Source: CADEED01 sp035525785 (lineage in GTDB: Bacteria; Pseudomonadota; Gammaproteobacteria; Steroidobacterales; Steroidobacteraceae). Taken from it: a stretch of DNA of 64,000 nucleotides. The notes beneath the pieces are model-generated. The model searched no databases. It was given only the letters and a program-made list of their open reading frames with translations, and was not told the origin of the DNA. Shown in pieces: positions 58,147-64,000 of this stretch. Numbering within the stretch: position 1 is the stretch's first letter; each line of letters opens with the position of its first letter. The stretch spans positions 1-64,000 of the forward strand of contig DATLDQ010000024.1 in assembly GCA_035525785.1 (NCBI GenBank), given 5' to 3'. The position numbers and the translations under genes are program-made.

Positions 58147-59532
58147 ATGAGCGACACCAAAGTCAGCAAGACCCCCGAGCAACTCGCGTCCGAGCGTCAC
58201 GCGAGCTTCTCGCGTCGCCGATTCCTCAATGGCGCCGGAGCAGCGGTTGCGCTGCCGGCCATGGCTTCGCTCATGCCGCGCGGCGCATTCGCCGCCAGTA
58301 CCAAGGCCACCGCCCCGACGCGCATGGCTTTCGTCTACATACCGAACGGCGCGATCCCCGCCGCGTGGTGGCCCGCCGGCGAAGGCGGCGCGGACTTTGC
58401 GCTCTCGCCGACCCTTGCGCCGCTCGCGAAGGTGCAGAAGTCTCTGCAGGTGATCAGCGGCCTGGAAGATCTCAGCGCGGACCCGGGCCCCGATGGCGCG
58501 GGTGACCACGCGCGTGCCGGCGCCACATTCCTCACGGGTGTCCGCATCAAGAAGACCGCGGGCTCGGACATCCACGCGGGCGTCTCGATCGACCAGGTGG
58601 TGGCCAACCAGATCGGTCATCTCACGCGCTTCCCTTCGCTCGAGTTGAGTTGCGACGTCGTGCGCAAGTCCGGCGAATGCGATTCCGGTTATGCCTGCGC
58701 CTACGAATACAACATGGCCTGGCGCTCGCACAACGAACCGCTGTCCCCCGAACACAACCCGCGGTTCGCGTTCGAACGCCTGTTCGGCGATGGGCCGGTC
58801 AAGCAGCGCGTGGCAAACCTGCGCCGCCGCCAGGCCGAGCAGAATTCGATCCTCGATTACGTGCTCGCGGACGCGAAGTCGGTGAACGCGAAGCTCGACG
58901 GTCGCGACCGCCAGAAGCTCGACCAGTACCTGACCAGCGTGCGCGAGATCGAGCAACGCATCGAGCTCACGGCGAAGATGAAGGTGCAGAACCCCGAGAT
59001 CGACGCGCCCGCCGGCGTGCCGGTGAACTACGCCGAACACGTCGCGCTGATGTTCGACATGCTGCTGCTGGCATTCCAGACGGACTCGACTCGGGTCGCC
59101 ACGCTGCTCATGGCGCGCGAAGGCAGCAACCGTCCGTTCGCCGACATCGGCATCGCCTCCGGTCACCACGACCTCACGCACCACAAGAACAGCCCCGAGA
59201 TCATCGCCAAGGTGCAGGAGATCGACCGCTGGTATGTGACGCGGCTCGCGGCTTTCCTCGAGAAGATGGATGCGACCCAGGACGTGGACGGGCAGTCACT
59301 GCTGCACCACTCCATGATCATGTACGGGTCGGGCAATGCCGATGGTAATCGGCACACGCATGACAACCTGCCCATCGTCGTTGCCGGCGCCGGCAGCGGC
59401 ACCTTCAAGACCGGCCGCTATGTGAAGGTGAAGCCGACGCCCCTGACCAACATGTTCCTCACCATGGCCGATGGCATGGGCGCGAGCGCCATCGAGAAGC
59501 ACGGCGACTCGACGGGGCGGCTCTCGATCTAG
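58147..59532 (+). CDS. DUF1552 Tat-exported protein
   Basis: 461 residues from the ATG at 58147, 1 base after the DUF1592 stop. Twin-arginine signal SRRRFLNGAGAAVALPA (22-38). The DUF1552 body contains MAFVYIPNGAIPAAWWPAGEG, ISGLEDLSADPG, GDHARAGATFLTG and HHSMIMYGSGNADGN. It is related to the DUF1501/sulfatase-like alkaline phosphatase fold by general pattern. The Tat signal implies folding with a cofactor before export. Partner of DUF1592; the reaction is unknown. Confidence 0.9.
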   Translation: MSDTKVSKTPEQLASERHASFSRRRFLNGAGAAVALPAMASLMPRGAFAASTKATAPTRMAFVYIPNGAIPAAWWPAGEGGADFALSPTLAPLAKVQKSLQVISGLEDLSADPGPDGAGDHARAGATFLTGVRIKKTAGSDIHAGVSIDQVVANQIGHLTRFPSLELSCDVVRKSGECDSGYACAYEYNMAWRSHNEPLSPEHNPRFAFERLFGDGPVKQRVANLRRRQAEQNSILDYVLADAKSVNAKLDGRDRQKLDQYLTSVREIEQRIELTAKMKVQNPEIDAPAGVPVNYAEHVALMFDMLLLAFQTDSTRVATLLMAREGSNRPFADIGIASGHHDLTHHKNSPEIIAKVQEIDRWYVTRLAAFLEKMDATQDVDGQSLLHHSMIMYGSGNADGNRHTHDNLPIVVAGAGSGTFKTGRYVKVKPTPLTNMFLTMADGMGASAIEKHGDSTGRLSI

Positions 59533-59550
59533 GGCTGATGGCGCACGCAG

Positions 59551-59934
59551 CTACTTGCGCACGAAACCAGGCAGGTAAGCCGACATCGGCAGACCCTGCG
59601 CGGCTTCCTGCGCCGTGCGCTCCGCCAGCGCGAATTCCACGTACACCTCGAGCGCTGCAACCTGCTCGGTGAGCCGGTTCATCAGCACGAGGCGATCCCG
59701 GTAGGTTTTCGCGCGGTTGTCCTGGCAGAGCAGCTCGATCGCCGAAGCGATCGCACTCACCTGCGAGAACTCGAAGGATTCCGCGGCGCTCGCGATCTTC
59801 TGTGCCATGCGCCCGATTTGCGCCACGGCGGGCGCCTCGAGTGCGATGGCTTCTTCCGGCAGGCACGCTTTCATCTGCGTGATCTCGAGCTGGGTCCGGC
59901 TCAGAAACCTGACCTCCAGCGCATGCCGGCTCAT
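59551..59934 (-). CDS. hypothetical helical protein
   Basis: 127 residues from the ATG at 59934; a longer frame to 60135 exists but its N-terminal part looks non-coding. It is all-helical by pattern (LEAPAVAQIGRMAQKIASAAES, LVLMNRLTEQVAALEVYVEFALAERTA). It resembles small regulator or HPt-like helical bundles but no conserved His is seen in a phosphotransfer context. Unknown function. Confidence 0.55.
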   Translation of the reverse strand: MSRHALEVRFLSRTQLEITQMKACLPEEAIALEAPAVAQIGRMAQKIASAAESFEFSQVSAIASAIELLCQDNRAKTYRDRLVLMNRLTEQVAALEVYVEFALAERTAQEAAQGLPMSAYLPGFVRK

Positions 59935-60262
59935 CACCGAAGTTGTGGTATTTCCTGTCTCGAACACGGGCGACCTCGTCCTGTTGAGCTGACCTGGGTT
60001 GACCGACCTTAAGGCCTCGCCTCCATCGCGAGCCGAGTCTTGCACAGGAATCCGGGTCGCAAAGACCCGCTTGGAACCGGTAGCGGTAATAGTTTGATGA
60101 AGTGACGAGTGCGTCACAGGCGCCCCGTAGGGCAATCGCGGATCTCCTAGCTAGTGAAAGCGGTTTCAGGTTTGTCCGAGAGACAGCGATGTCTGTCTCG
60201 TGTCCGCGCCTGACGATGCGACCGGTGGACAAATTGCCACCGGGGACAGTCATGCCAGCCGG
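59935..60262. other. 328-base gene-free stretch with four perfect inverted repeats
   Basis: No convincing gene. Inverted repeats: CGGGTC-N5-GACCCG (60053-60069), GTGACG-N4-CGTCAC (60102-60117), GAGACAG-N6-CTGTCTC (60180-60199), CCGGTGG-N8-CCACCGG (60222-60243). The last lies 20 bases after the methyltransferase stop and may be a terminator. The others could be operators or parts of a small RNA. Confidence 0.6.
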
Positions 60263-60937
60263 TCACGCGCGGGCCACCCAGCCGCGAAATGCCAGGCCCA
60301 CATAGAACAGTTCGACGTCCCGGAAGCCGGCGCGCCGCATCAGGTCCACGTCCTTTTCCGGCGAGAGCACCGGGACCTGCGCGCCGATCGTGTCGGCCGC
60401 GGTGCGGGCCTTCTGCTCGTCCACGCCGGAAGCCACCGCATAGGCGACGTAGCGGTCCAGCCACTGGCCGCGAGCCCGTTCGCTCTGATCGAAGCTCAGG
60501 TGCGCGGCGACGAAAGGCGCGCCGGGCTTCAACCGCTCGTGGATTTCGTCGAGCGTGCGTGCGCGCTCCTGCTCGGCCACGAAATGAAGCGTGAGCAGGC
60601 ATGAAGCCGCGTCGAAGGGACCCGCCGGGGCGGTGCCGACGTAGCCCAGGTGCCAATCCACTCGCGACGCCGAAGGACCCAAGGTCTTTTTCGCCAGCTC
60701 CAGCATTTCGGCAGACGGATCCACACCCGCGAACCGCCATGCCGGGTGGCGCTCGGCGAACAGCTTGAGCTCGAGCCCACCGCCCGCGCCGACGACCAGC
60801 ACACGCGCATCCTGCGCAGCGCCTTCCGCGATGAGCAGCGCCGCCATGCGCTGCATGTCGGAAAGTCCCGGCACCAGTCGCGCGGTGCGCTCGGCATAGT
60901 CCGCGATGGCGTTCGCGTCGGAAAAGAACTGCGACAT
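60263..60937 (-). CDS. class I SAM-dependent methyltransferase
   Basis: 224 residues. SAM-binding motif I VLVVGAGGGLELKLF (about 45-60), motif II FAGVDPSAEML, post-motif FDAASCLLTLHFV. Substrate unknown; the size and the C-terminal GFRDVELFY region match the small-molecule methyltransferases of the Methyltransf_25 type. It starts 30 bases after the GST gene on the same strand. Confidence 0.92.
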   Translation of the reverse strand: MSQFFSDANAIADYAERTARLVPGLSDMQRMAALLIAEGAAQDARVLVVGAGGGLELKLFAERHPAWRFAGVDPSAEMLELAKKTLGPSASRVDWHLGYVGTAPAGPFDAASCLLTLHFVAEQERARTLDEIHERLKPGAPFVAAHLSFDQSERARGQWLDRYVAYAVASGVDEQKARTAADTIGAQVPVLSPEKDVDLMRRAGFRDVELFYVGLAFRGWVARA

Positions 60938-60967
60938 CCGGTTACCGCAATAGCCGGTGCGGCGTCA

Positions 60968-61639
60968 TCACGCGTACTCCGGCACTGGATAGTCGATGCT
61001 GCGGAGATATTTCGCCATCGCCTCGATGACCGGCTGCACTGCCACGCGCGAAGCCATGCGCCGCCGCCAGTCCAGTAGTTTGCCGAGCTCTTTTCCCATG
61101 GGAACGGTATGGCGCGCCGCGAAGAACTGCGCCATGTAGAACGCGATGTCCGCGTAACTGTAGTCGCCGGCCAGCCACTGGCGATCGGCCAGCAGCGCGT
61201 CCATGTTCGAGTAGTAAGCCTCCAGCCCCTCGCGCGCCCGGATCCATTCGGGGCTGTCCACCGGATCGGGCGTCGCCCGCAGGTTCATCAGCCTCACGAC
61301 ATGGGGGAAGAACACCTCGTCGGACGTCAGCTCGAGCTGCCGCGCCCTCGCGCGCGCGGCCGCGGACTCCGGCCACAGCGGCGGCTGCGGGAACCGATGT
61401 TCCAGGTATTCGAATATCTGCGTGGAGTCGAAGATTTCCGCGTCGCCATCCAGGAAGACGGGAACCTGACGTTTGGGATTGACGCGCAACACCTCGGGAT
61501 GCCGCGGTGAATAACCCTGCGCCTGGCTGAACGCCACCATCTCGAGGTCGAAGGGCAGGCTTTTCTCGCGCAGCGCGATCTCGACTTTCGCTCCGAACAT
61601 GCTCAGGGGCCCGGAATACAGTTTCACGGATGGCTCCAT
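60968..61639 (-). CDS. glutathione S-transferase family protein
   Basis: 223 residues. The N-terminal thioredoxin-like domain has VKLYSGPLSMFGAKVEIALREKSLPF with the catalytic-position Ser, NPKRQVPVFLDGDAEIFDSTQIFEYLE with the cis-Pro and glutathione-binding D/S; the C-terminal helical domain has WLAGDYSYADIAFY. It conjugates glutathione to electrophiles or acts as a thiol transferase. First gene of the pair with the methyltransferase. Confidence 0.95.
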   Translation of the reverse strand: MEPSVKLYSGPLSMFGAKVEIALREKSLPFDLEMVAFSQAQGYSPRHPEVLRVNPKRQVPVFLDGDAEIFDSTQIFEYLEHRFPQPPLWPESAAARARARQLELTSDEVFFPHVVRLMNLRATPDPVDSPEWIRAREGLEAYYSNMDALLADRQWLAGDYSYADIAFYMAQFFAARHTVPMGKELGKLLDWRRRMASRVAVQPVIEAMAKYLRSIDYPVPEYA

Positions 61640-61744
61640 TCCTTTGTTAACGATCCCATGGCGCGCGAGTGTCGCCTATTCCTCGTATCCCTGGCGCGCG
61701 TTTTGGAATTACTCAGACCAATGGATTCGCGGCACGCTCATGGC

Positions 61745-63291
61745 ATGACTCATCTCGTCCCAGCTCGCACACTCTGCTTGATCGCCGCCCTGTTGCTGTC
61801 CGCCTGTGGCGGCGGAGGTGGGGGTGCCGGCGGAGGTGGCGCGTCGAGTTCCTCGAGCTCTTCGAGCTCCAGCTCCTCGAGTTCCTCGAGCAGCAGCAGC
61901 GGCGGTACTGGCCAGACGATCCCGTTCACCAACGTGTCGGTGCACGACCCGTCGGTGATCCGCGTGGGCGGCGACTACTACGTCTTCGGTTCGCACCTCG
62001 CGGCGGCGAAGACCAGCGATCTCATGAATTGGACGCCGATCGCGGATGCCGTCAACAACTCAAACCCCTTGTTCACGAACGTGACGACCGCGCTCGCCGA
62101 CACTTTCGCCTGGTCGACGGTGACCGATCTCTGGGCGCCGGATGTGGTGAAGCTCGGCGACAACAAGTTCTATTTCTACTATGACTCCTGCCAGGGCAGC
62201 TCGCCACGCTCGGCACTGGGCGTCGCGGTGGCCGACTCCATCAACGGGCCGTACGTGAACAAGCAGATTTTCCTGCGTTCGGGCATGACCGGCCTTTCCG
62301 ATGACGGCGTGACCACCTACGACGCATTCGTGCACCCGAATGTCGTGGATCCGCAGACCTTCTTCGACCAGAACGGGCAGCTCTGGATGGTGTACGGCTC
62401 ATACTCGGGCGGCGTGTTCATCCTGTCGATGAACGAGACCACGGGCCTTCCCGACCCGGGCCAGGGCTACGGCAAACACCTCATCGGCGGCAACCACGCG
62501 CGCATCGAAGGCGCGTACATCATCCACAACCCGACCACGGGCTTCTATTACCTGTTCACTTCCTTCGGTGGTCTCGCTGCGGATGGTGGCTATAACATCC
62601 GCGTCGCACGCTCGCAGCAGCCCGATGGACCGTACGTGGACGCGGCCGGCACGGACATGGCCACCGTGAAGGGCATCACCACGCAGCTCTTCCATGATCC
62701 GTCGATCGAACCGCATGGTCAGAAGCTGGTCGGCAACTTCCAGTTTGCGAACGTCACGGGCGAGAGCGGCACGCCGCACGGGTACGTCTCGCCCGGTCAC
62801 AACTCGGCCTATTTCGACGCGGCGCTCGGCAAGTACTTCATCTTCTTCCACACGCGTTTCCCGGGCCGCGGCGAAGTGCACGAAGTGCGCGTGCACGAGC
62901 TCTTCTTCAACTCACAGAGCTGGCCGGTGATGGCGCCGTTCCGTTACGTGCCCCTGGCGATGGCGCAGCCGGCCGTCGTGGCCGACGTCACCAACGCCGA
63001 AGTCCCCGGCGCTTACAAGCTCTTGAACCACCAGAAGGACATCGCCGCGGGCATCAAGGCATCGGTGAACATCCGTCTCGCCGCGAATGGTGCGATCGCG
63101 GACGCCAACGGCACGGCAGTGGGCACCTGGATTCACCGGGGCAGCAACAACGTCGAGATCGTGTTGTCCGGGACGGACACGTACTACGGCGTCCTCTCGC
63201 GTCAGTTCAACCACAACGCCGGCAAGTTCCAGGTGACCCTCACGGCCCAATCACAGGCCGGCCTTTCGATCTGGGGAGTGCGCACCGGCGA

Positions 63292-63295
<4 letters not shown>
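61745..63295 (+). CDS. GH43 arabinanase-like lipoprotein
   Basis: 516 residues from the ATG at 61745; earlier in-frame starts at 61658 and 61721 are less likely because the signal peptide begins at 61745. Lipobox LLSAC (Cys21). A Gly run and a 19-Ser linker follow, then the GH43 five-blade propeller: VHDPSVIRV with the general-base Asp, WAPDVVKL, RIEGAYIIHNP with the general-acid Glu. A C-terminal beta domain occupies about the last 90 residues. It probably hydrolyses arabinan or arabinoxylan at the cell surface. Confidence 0.92.
61844..61900 (+). repeat. poly-serine codon run in GH43 gene
   Basis: Nineteen consecutive Ser codons using a mix of TCG, AGC, TCC, AGT and TCT, so it is selected as protein sequence rather than being a simple trinucleotide slip. 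It acts as a flexible linker after the lipid anchor. Confidence 0.9.

Positions 63296-64000
<705 letters not shown>

Overview
The window is a high-GC bacterial chromosome segment, about two-thirds G+C by eye. It carries roughly 57 protein genes, one tRNA and almost no mobile DNA; I saw no insertion sequence, prophage or CRISPR array. The gene content (catalase HPII type, LytS/LytTR-type two-component pair, DUF1592/DUF1552 pair with cytochromes, GH43 lipoprotein with a poly-serine linker, ECF41 sigma factor, KaiC-like ATPase, non-ATG starts in stop/start overlaps) suggests a free-living gammaproteobacterium of the Steroidobacter/Povalibacter type or a near relative. That placement is inference, because no 16S or ribosomal gene is present.

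Layout. 1-5922 (minus): glgX-treZ-treY, which turns glycogen or maltodextrin into trehalose. 6021-16155: a stress-defence block. Catalase katE and a ferritin-like protein run left; SDR, SRPBCC, Zn-alcohol dehydrogenase, a thioredoxin-reductase-like flavoprotein and a hemerythrin run right; these are followed by a Gly-rich BON protein, a small membrane protein and an OBAP lipoprotein. 16164-18056: a GAF-GGDEF-EAL protein with a degenerate GGDEF site and an intact EAL site. 18195-19846: a hipBA toxin-antitoxin operon with three 26-bp-phased operators, followed by tRNA-Asn(GTT) at 19999-20074. 20141-25017: DUF2306 protein, LytTR regulator plus LytS-type kinase, a membrane-anchored MDR oxidoreductase with a possible 36-codon leader ORF, and an acyl-CoA-dehydrogenase-like protein. 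24977-26385: a GNAT and a MarR-GNAT fusion. 26514-29616: KaiC-like double ATPase plus hybrid histidine kinase.

29659-35899: PEBP protein, DUF2182 and DUF899 proteins, a winged-helix regulator with a beta-propeller protein, a BPL_N lipoprotein, and an ECF41 sigma factor with its AhpD-like partner. Both of the last two are preceded by the same TGTCACA-N16-CGTC promoter. 35962-39375: a small membrane protein and the folE-TPR-ydeI-hypothetical operon. 39414-42012: a two-heme fibronectin-type secreted protein and its partner. 42133-46006: an ECF sigma factor coupled to a Ser/Thr kinase with TolB-like and TPR regions. 46007-53610: LysR regulator, DUF924 protein, secreted esterase, and an HlyD-ABC-FtsX exporter. 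53658-59532: LRAT-like protein, cytochrome b561 and cytochrome c', then DUF1592 and DUF1552. 59551-64000: a hypothetical protein, a gene-free stretch with four perfect inverted repeats, methyltransferase, GST, GH43 lipoprotein and a truncated FAD monooxygenase.

The dominant theme is stress physiology and signal-dependent gene control: compatible solute synthesis, peroxide and aldehyde detoxification, persistence, two ECF sigma systems, c-di-GMP turnover and two two-component systems. The best-supported new observations are regulatory: the paired ECF41 promoters, the phased hipBA operators, and the inverted-repeat cluster near 60.1 kb.
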